DNA of 64,000 bases from Photobacterium lutimaris (lineage in GTDB: Bacteria; Pseudomonadota; Gammaproteobacteria; Enterobacterales; Vibrionaceae), in contig NZ_PYMH01000005.1 of NCBI RefSeq assembly GCF_003025555.1, forward strand, positions 62,001 to 126,000. The letters are read 5' to 3'. The notes under the pieces were generated by a model. It was not told where the DNA came from and did not search any database. It was given only the letters and a program-made list of their open reading frames with translations. Positions 8,405-16,788 of the stretch are shown piece by piece. Numbering within the stretch: position 1 is the stretch's first letter; every line of letters starts with the position of its first letter. The position numbers and the translations under genes are program-made.

Positions 8405-8653
8405 ATGTCCCGATATGTTGCTTGCCTAGCTACCCTTCTCGTTAGCATAGGAGTCAGTGCTAATGTAAAGATTTCCGGTGACGGATTCGAAATCAGTAAA
8501 GACTGCCTGAAACTCGAATCTGATAATGTCAAAATCACCTCTGAAGAGTGTGAGCAATGGAAAAAGAATCAAGAAAACCGCAGTGTTCACGGTGATGACA
8601 ACCCGGGTAAAGGCAATAAAAAAGATAAGAAACCCAAAAAAGAAACCTACTAA
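8405..8653 (+). CDS. Small secreted, lysine-rich-tailed hypothetical protein
   Basis: An 82-residue protein starting at an ATG with AAGGAG seven bases upstream. A signal peptide covers about residues 1-19 (cleavage after VSA). The mature part holds two Cys and ends in a strongly basic tail (GKGNKKDKKPKKE). I recognise no family. The tail suggests binding to a polyanion such as LPS, nucleic acid or teichuronic-like polymer, but this is inference. It is followed by a strong inverted repeat. Confidence 0.65.
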   Translation: MSRYVACLATLLVSIGVSANVKISGDGFEISKDCLKLESDNVKITSEECEQWKKNQENRSVHGDDNPGKGNKKDKKPKKETY

Positions 8654-8664
8654 GCCATCCCCCT

Positions 8665-8692
8665 ATTGGGCGGATAAAGGGCTCCGCCCAAT
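8665..8692. terminator. Hairpin between convergent genes
   Basis: A perfect ten-pair stem, ATTGGGCGGA/TCCGCCCAAT with an eight-base loop, lies between the small secreted protein gene and the LacI gene. It lacks a T-run, but placement and strength suggest a shared terminator. Confidence 0.55.
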
Positions 8693-8728
8693 CTGGAAAT
8701 TCGCTGTGATCTAGGTGTAGCAGGTGTG

Positions 8729-9724
8729 CTAGGTAGACTGGCGAACCAGCAATTCCGTCCCGAGCTCGATTTTACGCTCGGTTTCACGCCCTTCGACCAC
8801 GTTGACCAGCATGGTTGCAGCCTGCGATCCCAGCTGGAATATTGGTGTATCCACAGTTGTTAACCCGACCGGCAACATGTCACTGTTGGGGATATTATCA
8901 AACCCGGCAACAGCGATATCAGCAGGGATAGACAATCCCTTTTCCAATAATGCCTTCATCGCACCGATCGCCATCAAATCCGATGCGGCGAATACCGCAT
9001 CAAAATCAACCTGCTTCAATTCAGACACAATGCGGTAGGCATCTTCTTGGTAGTAATCCGCCTTGTATGCCCAGCTTTCATTAAACTCGATGCCGTGATC
9101 CAGTAAAGCCTGGCGGTATCCATCGAAGCGATCCCGCGCCGCTTTGATGACATCCAACTTCCCGAGGAACAGAATTTTCCGGTAACCACTCTCAATCAAA
9201 TATTGGGTCATCCGATAGGCAGACTGGTAGTGTTCAACCAACACCGCATTGACCGTATCGTCCTTAAGATCACGGGCGATAGAAACAATCGGCACCCGGT
9301 GGTCAAACAGCGACAGGAACTGCTCGTCTGGCATTCGGGTACCCCAAATCAATAACCCATCGTAAAGGTTGGAGCTCAATTCACCTTGGATAAACGCCAG
9401 TTCATTATCCGTCTTGGCCATGCGCAGGGTCAGCTCATAGCCATGTTGATTCAACGACGAGCCGACACCATTAACCAACTTGTAAATATACGGGTTGGTC
9501 AGGTATTCATAATCCGGGCCTGAGATAACAAGGCAAATATGCTTGGTCGACTTGCTAGCAAGCATTTTTGCCGCACGGTTTGGTATATAATTTAGCGACT
9601 TGGCCGCTTCCATCACCTTGGCTTTGGTCGCCTCACTGACCCGGTTTTTATTATTCAGTACATACGACACCGTCACTGCCGAAACACCTGCCACTTTGGC
9701 AATATCTTTTAATGTCGCTGCCAT
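8729..9724 (-). CDS. LacI/GalR-family transcriptional repressor
   Basis: A 331-residue LacI protein. The DNA-binding head (residues 4-50) contains TLKDIAKVAGVSAVTVSYVL and a hinge helix around NRAAKMLAS. The rest is a periplasmic-binding-like sugar-sensing domain with GFDNIPNSDML near the end. It faces a sodium:solute symporter gene across about 290 bases, so it probably controls that gene in response to the transported sugar. A short palindrome AGCCTAGGCT at 9755-9764 could be an operator. The inducer cannot be told from sequence. Confidence 0.92.
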   Translation of the reverse strand: MAATLKDIAKVAGVSAVTVSYVLNNKNRVSEATKAKVMEAAKSLNYIPNRAAKMLASKSTKHICLVISGPDYEYLTNPYIYKLVNGVGSSLNQHGYELTLRMAKTDNELAFIQGELSSNLYDGLLIWGTRMPDEQFLSLFDHRVPIVSIARDLKDDTVNAVLVEHYQSAYRMTQYLIESGYRKILFLGKLDVIKAARDRFDGYRQALLDHGIEFNESWAYKADYYQEDAYRIVSELKQVDFDAVFAASDLMAIGAMKALLEKGLSIPADIAVAGFDNIPNSDMLPVGLTTVDTPIFQLGSQAATMLVNVVEGRETERKIELGTELLVRQST

Positions 9725-10011
9725 TTTACTACTCCATGCCTCGGTCTAAATCTCAGCCTAGGCTTCAGGTTATTCAGTCAAAAATACTAGCTTAACGACA
9801 TCCAGCACACTTAACAGCGCGTGAATCTCAATACTGTAGACATTATACCGAAACAAATGCCTGCGCACAGAGCATAAATTCGTTACTTTATTAGCTGAAC
9901 CTTTGCCATCGAACGAAATCATGAGATACGGCATTGACGGCAACCCATAGCGATCCTTGTGCCCGAATCGTCGAAGATAAAGTATTCTAATAACAATATA
10001 GGAATGAAACG

Positions 10012-11478
10012 ATGAACATCTTAGACGCAATTGTCCTCATCGCTTTTCTGGCCGGTTTGGTCGGGATTGGCTTTTGGTCATCCAAACGGATGACCAACAG
10101 CGCTGATATGTTTTCTGCCGGCGGGAAATCCCCGTGGTGGATATCTGGCATCTCGGCGTATATGACCATGTTCTCTGCCGGCACCTTCGTGGTATGGGGC
10201 GGCGTCGCCTACCGCCTTGGTGTGGTGGCCATTACTGTTTGTATGAGCATGGGGATCGCAGCCCTGATCGCAGGATACTTCTTTGCCGGTAAATGGAAGG
10301 AATCCGGCGCGACCTCGGCGGCTGAATTTGTCGGTCAGAAATACGGCCAAGGCGTACTGCAAATGTATACTTGGCTGGGTATCATTACCCGCATTATTGG
10401 CGTCTCGGTAGCCCTGTATTCAGTGGCAGTGATTGTCAACTCACTGCTCCCACAAGCCCCCGATAGCGTCTTTGCCGATGACAATGGCTTTTTAAGTGTT
10501 AACTGGCTGATCATCATCGTCGGTACGGTGATCATCCTCTATACCTTCCTTGGCGGCCTATGGGCGGTACTACTGACTGATTTCACCCAATTTGTGATAC
10601 TCATGCTGTCGGTCTGCCTGATCCTGCCAATGATTTACAGCTTGGGCGGGGGTGGCGAAAACATTCTCGCCCACCTGCCTGAAGGACACCTATCACTCTT
10701 CAGCAGCAACTATACCCAAATCTTCATCTTCGGCTGGATTTTGGTACACGTATTCAAAGTGGGCGGTGAGTGGGCTTTCGTCCAGCGCCACCTGTGTGTC
10801 GAGTCACCAAAAGATGCGCGCAAGGCCTCTTACCTGTTCGGCGCGCTGTACATCATCACACCAGTACTTTGGATGCTACCACCAATCATTTACCGCACCA
10901 TCAATCCGGATGCCAACCCTGAGCAGGCCTACATCTTATCGGCACAGGCTGTCTTGCCCGTCGGCATGCTAGGCCTAGTAGTATCATCAATGCTGGCAGC
11001 CACTGCGAGTATGGCCTCCTCCGAACTCAATGTGTTCTCCGGCGCCCTAACCACCGAGTTCTACGGCAAGCACATCAATCCGCAAGCCAACGATGAGCAG
11101 CTGCTCACCGTCGGACGCCTAATGACTATCATGCTAGGTATACTGGTCATCGGAATCAGTATTGCCATCCCATATTTGGGCGGTGCCGAAAAACTGATTG
11201 TCAGCATTACCAGCCTGTTTGTCGGCCCGATGGTAATGCCAACCCTGTGGGCTTTGTTTGTCGGAAAGGTCACTAAGCTCCACGCTTACCTCACTGTGGC
11301 TGTAACCGCTGGGGCAGGCATCCTGCTTCAATTTGTGCTTGCCCATATTGATTGGGTTGCCGCTCACATGGGGGTAATGAATCAGGCCGTGGGCCTCTTG
11401 GTACCGGTCGCCATGCTGTTGCTTGCGGATACCATCATGAAAAAAAAGCAACTAACGGTTGCCTCTAACGCTAGCTAG
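10012..11478 (+). CDS. Sodium:solute symporter (SSS/SLC5 family)
   Basis: A 488-residue inner-membrane transporter with about 13 hydrophobic segments. It shows the SSS-type N-terminus (FWSSKRMTNSADMFSAGG), a GGLWAVLLTDFTQFVIL core and a sodium-site-like SSMLAATASMASSELNVFSG. It would take up a sugar, sugar acid or other organic solute with sodium. The adjacent LacI repressor suggests a carbohydrate. No catabolic enzyme lies nearby, so the substrate pathway must be encoded elsewhere. The ATG follows GGAATGAAACG, a modest ribosome-binding site. Confidence 0.9.
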   Translation: MNILDAIVLIAFLAGLVGIGFWSSKRMTNSADMFSAGGKSPWWISGISAYMTMFSAGTFVVWGGVAYRLGVVAITVCMSMGIAALIAGYFFAGKWKESGATSAAEFVGQKYGQGVLQMYTWLGIITRIIGVSVALYSVAVIVNSLLPQAPDSVFADDNGFLSVNWLIIIVGTVIILYTFLGGLWAVLLTDFTQFVILMLSVCLILPMIYSLGGGGENILAHLPEGHLSLFSSNYTQIFIFGWILVHVFKVGGEWAFVQRHLCVESPKDARKASYLFGALYIITPVLWMLPPIIYRTINPDANPEQAYILSAQAVLPVGMLGLVVSSMLAATASMASSELNVFSGALTTEFYGKHINPQANDEQLLTVGRLMTIMLGILVIGISIAIPYLGGAEKLIVSITSLFVGPMVMPTLWALFVGKVTKLHAYLTVAVTAGAGILLQFVLAHIDWVAAHMGVMNQAVGLLVPVAMLLLADTIMKKKQLTVASNAS

Positions 11479-12037
11479 CTGGTCATTGAGTAAAACTAAG
11501 TACCATTTATTTCATGGCGATGCCAGCAAAGCCAGAGTTTCGATTTTTGAGCTGAATAACAACCCCAAGCATATGACCAGAGTCAACACTCATGATCGTT
11601 AATAGTCCTGCCGAGTGAGCATCGGTCTCACAAGTTGATTCCTTAATCATTACGTCGTAGTGCATCTGCTCTGGATTACCAAGGCCAGAATTCAATGCTT
11701 TAGCGGTTGTTGTGCACCCTTGCTGTCCGGTGATGCTCGTTCAAAGAGGGTGTCTAGATATTCATGAGATTGCATTTGCATGGTGTGATGATGAGCTTTT
11801 TTACCTTTAAAATCATGCACCTAAATTCAGGTGGTTACTCCTAGCGCTGCAGTATTGAAGCTTCACGTTGAGTTGAAATAGGCCCATAATCAATTTGATC
11901 ACATAATCAATTTGATGATTTTAAACTCACTTTTGGACAATTTTGAGTTAGACCTCTTGCTCTACATGTGTAACATCAGAGGAATTAGTGTACCCTTACA
12001 CCTGAAATCAAGGGAGTTGATGACCTAGCTATCTAGT
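11479..12037. other. Gene-poor AT-rich stretch with small minus-strand frames
   Basis: About 560 bases with no recognisable gene. On the minus strand, bases 11507-11695 keep a 62-codon frame open from a TTG, and a 42-codon frame precedes it. I recognise neither; they may be chance, or remains of a decayed gene. The base composition is more AT-rich than the flanking symporter gene. Confidence 0.4.
11692..11820 (-). CDS. Possible small ORF, 42 residues
   Basis: A GTG-started frame, preceded in frame by a stop codon, encodes a short hydrophilic peptide with a HHHT segment and a charged C-terminal half (EYLDTLFERASPDSKG). The ribosome-binding site is poor. It might be a real small protein or a fragment of a lost gene. 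Confidence 0.2.
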   Translation of the reverse strand: MHDFKGKKAHHHTMQMQSHEYLDTLFERASPDSKGAQQPLKH

Positions 12038-12499
12038 TCATCTAACCTGAATCTTACCGATCTCATTGCTACGGCTATATGAATACTTCGGATGATATAT
12101 CCAATATATATTTGGGTTATCAGAGTCTCGAGATATCCACAACTCAACCTCTCCAGAATGAATAACAATACGCAATGTGGTTCTATCTACTGGTCGAGTT
12201 TTATTGGTAGAAATGTATATCTGATTTTTTAATGCACTGATCAATCTTTTTTCATCAACTTCAAGAGTTGAGCCTACGATAAAACTGTATTCACTCAACT
12301 GTTCTGACAGTTCATTTCTAATCATACGTTTAAGAAACAGTAATGAAAAAAAGCTGATCAGCATGACACAAAAAAATAGAATCATGACTTGCTTTCTTCT
12401 CTTCCATTTTTTGAATAAAGCAGTAAAAAATATTATAAAAACACATACAGGGATAAGCGTATGTACAGCCACATGCCATGTGTCATATAGTTTGCTCAT
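12038..12499 (-). CDS. Hypothetical inner-membrane protein with two N-terminal helices
   Basis: A 153-residue protein with hydrophobic segments near residues 12-30 and 38-57, separated by a basic KKWKRRKQ loop. A soluble C-terminal domain of about 95 residues follows. The start at 12499 has an AGG seven bases upstream. I recognise no family. It lies in an AT-rich patch with another unknown secreted protein on the same strand, which may indicate recent transfer. Confidence 0.6.
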   Translation of the reverse strand: MSKLYDTWHVAVHTLIPVCVFIIFFTALFKKWKRRKQVMILFFCVMLISFFSLLFLKRMIRNELSEQLSEYSFIVGSTLEVDEKRLISALKNQIYISTNKTRPVDRTTLRIVIHSGEVELWISRDSDNPNIYWIYHPKYSYSRSNEIGKIQVR

Positions 12500-12670
12500 A
12501 AATAACCTAGTTACAGAAATCACCAGGCCTCAATGTGTGTAATTTCCATTGCGCTTTTCCCTTGAAAAATTTACATCATTGAGAGGTATGGTGACGACTT
12601 AATCTCATATTCTGAAAAGCATTACCAATTATAGGTATCACTCCTTCAGAGAGTTAAGTAAGCCAATAAT

Positions 12671-13093
12671 CTATTGATTAAAAAGGGGCTCTAATTTCCC
12701 ATCCCAATTAATGGTATTTACAACCCACTCATTTTTTGGCTTGTAGAAAATACAATTATACCGCATAGCGTGATATTCAAATTTAATAGCATAAGTGTGC
12801 ATCACAAAGCTTGAACCGGCTTTTCGGGTTCCAATAAACTCAGTTCCCAATGCAGAGCCAGATCTAAATGTAAATAGTTCAAACTGAGATATTCCTTGGT
12901 GAACAAGCTTATTAATTTCTTCCTGATTAATCGGCCAATGCGGCACCAGAGTGTCTGCTAGGTCTTTCATTTTACCTTTCTCGAACAACTTAGCTGAACT
13001 ATGACATAGTTCTTTGGTACCCTTTAAATCGGGCACACTAGCGGTTACTTTTGTGGCAACTCCTAACAATAAAATCGCAATATAGACTCTCAA
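12671..13093 (-). CDS. Hypothetical secreted protein
   Basis: About 140 residues with a signal peptide (hydrophobic YIAILLLGVAT, probable cleavage after VTAS). The mature part looks like a small alpha+beta fold and has two Cys (LCHSS and YNCIF). No start ATG fits. A TTG at 13093 has GGGAG eight bases upstream, while one at 13099 is too close to it. The family is unknown. It is transcribed in the same direction as the membrane protein gene about 170 bases downstream. Confidence 0.6.
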   Translation of the reverse strand: MRVYIAILLLGVATKVTASVPDLKGTKELCHSSAKLFEKGKMKDLADTLVPHWPINQEEINKLVHQGISQFELFTFRSGSALGTEFIGTRKAGSSFVMHTYAIKFEYHAMRYNCIFYKPKNEWVVNTINWDGKLEPLFNQ

Positions 13094-13528
13094 GATCAAT
13101 GCTCCCTTTACCTTGAACTCTTAATCGGCCTCAGCATGCATTCTTTGTATGCAGCTTACTAACACCATTAACAATCAATATTCAACTAAGAGATTATTAA
13201 TGCAAGTTTAATTAATAGTAAGAGCATCGATTACAATTTTCCAACTCTATCTTTTGGTTTTACGTATAAGTTCCTCTATAGCGGAACACTTTTTTGATTT
13301 TTTAGTCTTAAATCACTTATACGCGGTTTACTGTCAAACTAACATTCACAGGTAACAACCGCTTAATCAAGTGTCTAACTCATAATAGGGCAGAAACAAG
13401 TTATCAATCCAAACTGTACTGCCAACAAAACCTAGCTAGCAATAGTGTTGACTTGATCATTCGGCCAGCTCCTTACTAACGGTAGACAGTGATTTAATCT
13501 TTTTGACCTGAAAACGCTTGGGTAAGCC
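13094..13528. other. AT-rich intergenic region
   Basis: About 430 gene-free, AT-rich bases between divergent genes. It must hold the promoters of the secreted protein gene (minus) and the hypothetical gene at 13567 (plus). No repeat or RNA gene was recognised. Confidence 0.5.
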
Positions 13529-13560
13529 TTCCTTTATTGAAATCAAATTCAATAAAGGAA
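13529..13560 (+). promoter_or_regulatory. Perfect inverted repeat that covers a ribosome-binding site
   Basis: Arms TTCCTTTATTGAA (13529-13541) and TTCAATAAAGGAA (13548-13560) are perfect over 13 bases with a six-base loop. The right arm ends in AAGGAA, the ribosome-binding site of the ATG at 13567. In the RNA the site would be fully paired. This could be an RNA thermometer or another translational switch, or the DNA could be a dimeric operator. Confidence 0.55.
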
Positions 13561-13566
13561 AGCGTC

Positions 13567-13914
13567 ATGAATTTAGACTACATATTGGCTTTTATCTTAA
13601 GTTTCTTTAATGACCATAACTGCCGTCACCACTTGGCAAAACGATCACCGGATGGTATCTGTGCGCATATTGCAGTCCGTGATAGGCAAGTCTGGCAATC
13701 ATGGCAGGAATACCGCCCGCTAAGTAAGGACCGTTTCCCTAAGCAGTTTGTCTTTTCGTGGGCAATTGGTGATGCGTTAGTTGGCAAACTTACAATAGAG
13801 TACAGCCACTGGCAGAAACGCCCAACAGTTATCAAGCCAACAACGTTCAAGGGGCCAAGCATTAGCTTAGCCCCCCATAACTTATCAGCCTACCCCAAGG
13901 ATGGCTTTCTCTAA
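13567..13914 (+). CDS. Hypothetical protein, 115 residues, under a ribosome-binding-site hairpin
   Basis: The ATG at 13567 has AAGGAA six bases upstream, within a perfect inverted repeat. The protein starts with a hydrophobic stretch (ILAFILSFF) followed by a His/Cys-containing segment (NDHNCRHHLAK) and a soluble rest rich in aromatic residues. I do not recognise the family. The hydrophobic start is too short to be sure of a membrane anchor. Confidence 0.5.
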   Translation: MNLDYILAFILSFFNDHNCRHHLAKRSPDGICAHIAVRDRQVWQSWQEYRPLSKDRFPKQFVFSWAIGDALVGKLTIEYSHWQKRPTVIKPTTFKGPSISLAPHNLSAYPKDGFL

Positions 13915-13930
13915 CGAGTACTACGAGTGA

Positions 13931-15325
13931 TCATTCAGTTTCTGCATCTGCATCTGCATCTGCATCTGCCGAATTATCGACATTGAGTAACAAGCCGCCA
14001 GCAAAGTCGTCGGTGGCAACGACAGAATACACACCGCCATTTTCAACCATGGCTGTAGCCTCCACTGCCGGGGTGAACGTATCATCGCCTTGCAGGATCA
14101 CGGCCAGCATATAAGTCCCAGCAGGTACGTTGATTACCGCACTATCGGTAAAATCAACGCCTTCAAGCACAACGGTCGACTCGCTAAACATCCCATCGGC
14201 AGAGGCGTGAATATTCACTAACCCCAAACCGCCTGCCGTTGGACTAGCATGGACAACACGTACCTTGGCATAGGTTGCAACCGAGCGCAGATCTTCTTCT
14301 ATTACTACCGGTTCGATGGTTTCGTCGGTAATGCTGTTCAATTTACCCATGGCATAAATACTGGTTGCACTGCCTGCAGTAAATTCCACGCCCGGTGCTT
14401 CAATTACAACGAGAGTGTTGTCAGATGAAGCGGCCACTGCCAAATCATAGCTACCGGCATCGACATCCAAACTGCGGAATTCTTTGAATTCAATATTGGT
14501 CAAACCATCAACCGGTGCACCTGAAGCCAATACATCGACCGCTGGTGCATCATCAACAGCATGTACTACCCTAACTGTGGCTTTTTCTCCAATATTTCGC
14601 AGTACCGCAACAGCTTCACCATCAGCAACCAGTAGATTCACGGGTGATACCGCACCGCCTCCTACATTAGGTACCGCAGAGATCATTAAATCGCTACCAC
14701 CAGCCAAATCCAATTCACCACTGTCAAAGGCGATATCTTTTGAACCACTGACGGTGATACGAATACGATAAGTACCGGCACCTACCGTTACAGGAAGAAT
14801 ATCACTGTCGATGGCAAAACCCAGTCCGGGTACAGCCGGGTCTACATCGGTGATCTCGTCATCGGTGGTAAGGTAAATATCGACCGGTGGCACATCAGGA
14901 TGGGCATGCAGTACATCTAAACGGACCTCGTCACCTGTAGGGGCAATATCTTCGCGGCTGAGCACGACTGGCGCGATATCTGCTGTCTGGCCAACAGCAA
15001 AGACGTCGTATTGCATATCCGGCGCAAAATCGAGATTCTCGTTGATCACCTCGAGGGTATCTTCTCCGGTCAGCAGGGCTTCAACAGCAACCTCGTAGGC
15101 ACCGCTGTCAATGGTCAGCAATCCACTGGCAACTTGGTAGTCGACCCTCTCCAACCCATCAACCGTTTCCCCATTGAGGTTGATGGCAACGAGTGGTGCA
15201 TCACTACTTGCATGGGTAACGCGCAACTTGGAAGTCGCAGTTGTTGTGTCGTCGTCATCGCTATCTAGACACCCAGCAAGAGCAATGGCGGAAATTACAG
15301 CGAGTGTTAGTGGCTTGGCATTCAT
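13931..15325 (-). CDS. DUF4397-repeat lipoprotein
   Basis: A 464-residue lipoprotein with a lipobox LAGC (Cys19) followed by an acidic linker (DSDDDD). The rest is a tandem set of about four DUF4397-like beta domains, each opening with a version of LRVTHASSDAPLV (VLHAHPDVPPV, VRVVHAVDDAPAV, VRVVHASPTAGGL). The domain is found in surface proteins, sometimes adhesive, and its function is poorly known. The C-terminus is an Ala-Asp repeat encoded by a six-base tandem repeat. The start at 15325 has AGGAA eight bases upstream. Asp after the lipid Cys may keep it at the inner membrane if the enterobacterial +2 rule holds here. Confidence 0.88.
   Translation of the reverse strand: MNAKPLTLAVISAIALAGCLDSDDDDTTTATSKLRVTHASSDAPLVAINLNGETVDGLERVDYQVASGLLTIDSGAYEVAVEALLTGEDTLEVINENLDFAPDMQYDVFAVGQTADIAPVVLSREDIAPTGDEVRLDVLHAHPDVPPVDIYLTTDDEITDVDPAVPGLGFAIDSDILPVTVGAGTYRIRITVSGSKDIAFDSGELDLAGGSDLMISAVPNVGGGAVSPVNLLVADGEAVAVLRNIGEKATVRVVHAVDDAPAVDVLASGAPVDGLTNIEFKEFRSLDVDAGSYDLAVAASSDNTLVVIEAPGVEFTAGSATSIYAMGKLNSITDETIEPVVIEEDLRSVATYAKVRVVHASPTAGGLGLVNIHASADGMFSESTVVLEGVDFTDSAVINVPAGTYMLAVILQGDDTFTPAVEATAMVENGGVYSVVATDDFAGGLLLNVDNSADADADADAETE
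13941..13970. repeat. Hexanucleotide tandem repeat in the lipoprotein gene
   Basis: Five TCTGCA-type units in a row (the last is TCTGCC) encode the Ala-Asp tail of the lipoprotein. As the unit is six bases, slippage would change tail length without a frameshift. Confidence 0.85.
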
Positions 15326-15489
15326 CAGAGCGTTCCTCAATGTTTGTCTGTGGCATTAGTTACGCATGCCTTGCTTTCTCCCGATCACAAAAAAAAATCT
15401 CACTTTTAAGATTCTCTCACTCCTATCGGAAATGCGTAGTCATCCAAACATGCTTTCACCGCGTAAACATAAAAAAAGGAGATCACACC

Positions 15490-16125
15490 GTGTCGCTAAT
15501 CAGCAACGAATTTAAACAGTTACCCTTTCTAATGTGCACTGAACACTTAATGCCGATGGGTAATGGTAGAATCAGTGGTACCGGATACAGCTTTACACAT
15601 ACGGTATCTGACGGCCTGCGCGAGGGCGGGTTGTGGTTAGTGATGCAAGATTATTCAGGGCAAACAGCCAACAATAGTGGTGACATCATCATGTTTGCTG
15701 CTATTGAAGATGTAGATTGGCTCAGCGAGAGTCAAATTAAACTCAAGTTAGCAATTGAACACTGGGGCAAAGTCACTTCCCCAGTGACCAAACAGCAAAA
15801 ACTCGAAGGACAGCTCTACCCACTATGGCAAAACAGTTATCTCCCCATGGATGACATTTTGGTTGCTCGCCTCATTGAATGTACCCATCAATTTCATCCT
15901 AGTGAACGTCATCACCCGATCAAGCTTGAACATGAAACAGCATATTCTGCAGCACTCCTTGAGGGCACGCCCCATCAACTCAACACCAACTGGGTGTGCT
16001 GGCGCTGGCTGGAGATCCTCCCTATCCCGTTAGACAAAAAACAGCGGTTGCTTAAATCCCCTGATGCCCAACTATGTATTCGATACCTGAAAGGAATCAT
16101 CCGCCAGAGTGATCGTTTCAATTAG
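15490..16125 (+). CDS. Lon N-terminal (LON substrate-binding)-like protein
   Basis: A 211-residue soluble protein. The start region (PFLMCTEHLMPMG) and the C-terminal helix (CWRWLEILPIPLDKKQRLL) resemble the LON substrate-binding domain found alone in many proteobacteria, without the AAA+ and protease parts. Its role is not known; binding of unfolded proteins is a reasonable inference. The GTG at 15490 has AAGGAG eight bases upstream. It is upstream of, and in the same direction as, the sigma/anti-sigma pair. A CTGCAAA/TTTGCAG hairpin lies near 16139-16162 between them. Confidence 0.65.
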   Translation: MSLISNEFKQLPFLMCTEHLMPMGNGRISGTGYSFTHTVSDGLREGGLWLVMQDYSGQTANNSGDIIMFAAIEDVDWLSESQIKLKLAIEHWGKVTSPVTKQQKLEGQLYPLWQNSYLPMDDILVARLIECTHQFHPSERHHPIKLEHETAYSAALLEGTPHQLNTNWVCWRWLEILPIPLDKKQRLLKSPDAQLCIRYLKGIIRQSDRFN

Positions 16126-16173
16126 TTTTGGCGTTTACTGCAAACAGACATATGCTTTGCAGATAGGGTTACA

Positions 16174-16788
16174 ATGAGAACACATGCAGTCATGCAGTCC
16201 GGGATCAGCAAGGAATCTATGATCAACGATGAAGCGCCCACTATTGATGTGGCTCAGCTACTGAACAATATTGCCGATACCCGCTGTCGTCGCAGCTACG
16301 AACAGCTGTTTACGTCCGTCGCCCCGAAATTGCTTAATTTTTCCCGCAAGCAATTGCGCGATGAATCTATGGCGATGGAAATCGTCCAGGAAACCATGCT
16401 TAAGGTTTGGCTCAAAGCTCATCTCTATGATGAATCCAAAGGGGCGGCCCTGACATGGATTTATTCTGTCGCCAGGAATGTTAAATTTGATTTGCTTCGA
16501 AAATCCAAGCACCAGCAGGACTGGGTGCAAGGTGACGATCTCTGGCCAATCCTCCACGAAGAGTTAGATGAAGACAAGCTGCCTGTTGAGTTTCATGCCA
16601 TTGTGAGCAACGAGCTCGAACGTGTTATTGCCGCTTTACCGCCAGCCCAGGCTGAGGTTGTCAGAATGATCTGTATGCAAGGTGCATCGCACCAAGATGT
16701 TGCCGATGCCCTCGATGTACCACTCGGTACAGTTAAAAGCCGACTACGTCTTGCCCTGCAAAAAATGAAGGAGGCCCTCGATGGCTAA
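16174..16788 (+). CDS. ECF sigma factor (RpoE type of the ChrR group)
   Basis: A group IV sigma factor. Region 2 spans about residues 35-105 (QETMLKVWLKAH, then GAALTWIYSVARNVKFDLLRK) and region 4 is near the C-terminus (DVADALDVPLGTVKSRLRLAL). It overlaps by eight bases the gene for a ChrR anti-sigma factor, which fixes it as a member of the RpoE-ChrR (ECF11) group. In Rhodobacter sphaeroides this group drives the singlet-oxygen and organic-peroxide response. Start is uncertain: the ATG at 16174 has a weak GGG site, and one at 16219 has AGGAA only three bases away. Self-activation is expected from the family, but I could not pick out its promoter. Confidence 0.9.
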   Translation: MRTHAVMQSGISKESMINDEAPTIDVAQLLNNIADTRCRRSYEQLFTSVAPKLLNFSRKQLRDESMAMEIVQETMLKVWLKAHLYDESKGAALTWIYSVARNVKFDLLRKSKHQQDWVQGDDLWPILHEELDEDKLPVEFHAIVSNELERVIAALPPAQAEVVRMICMQGASHQDVADALDVPLGTVKSRLRLALQKMKEALDG

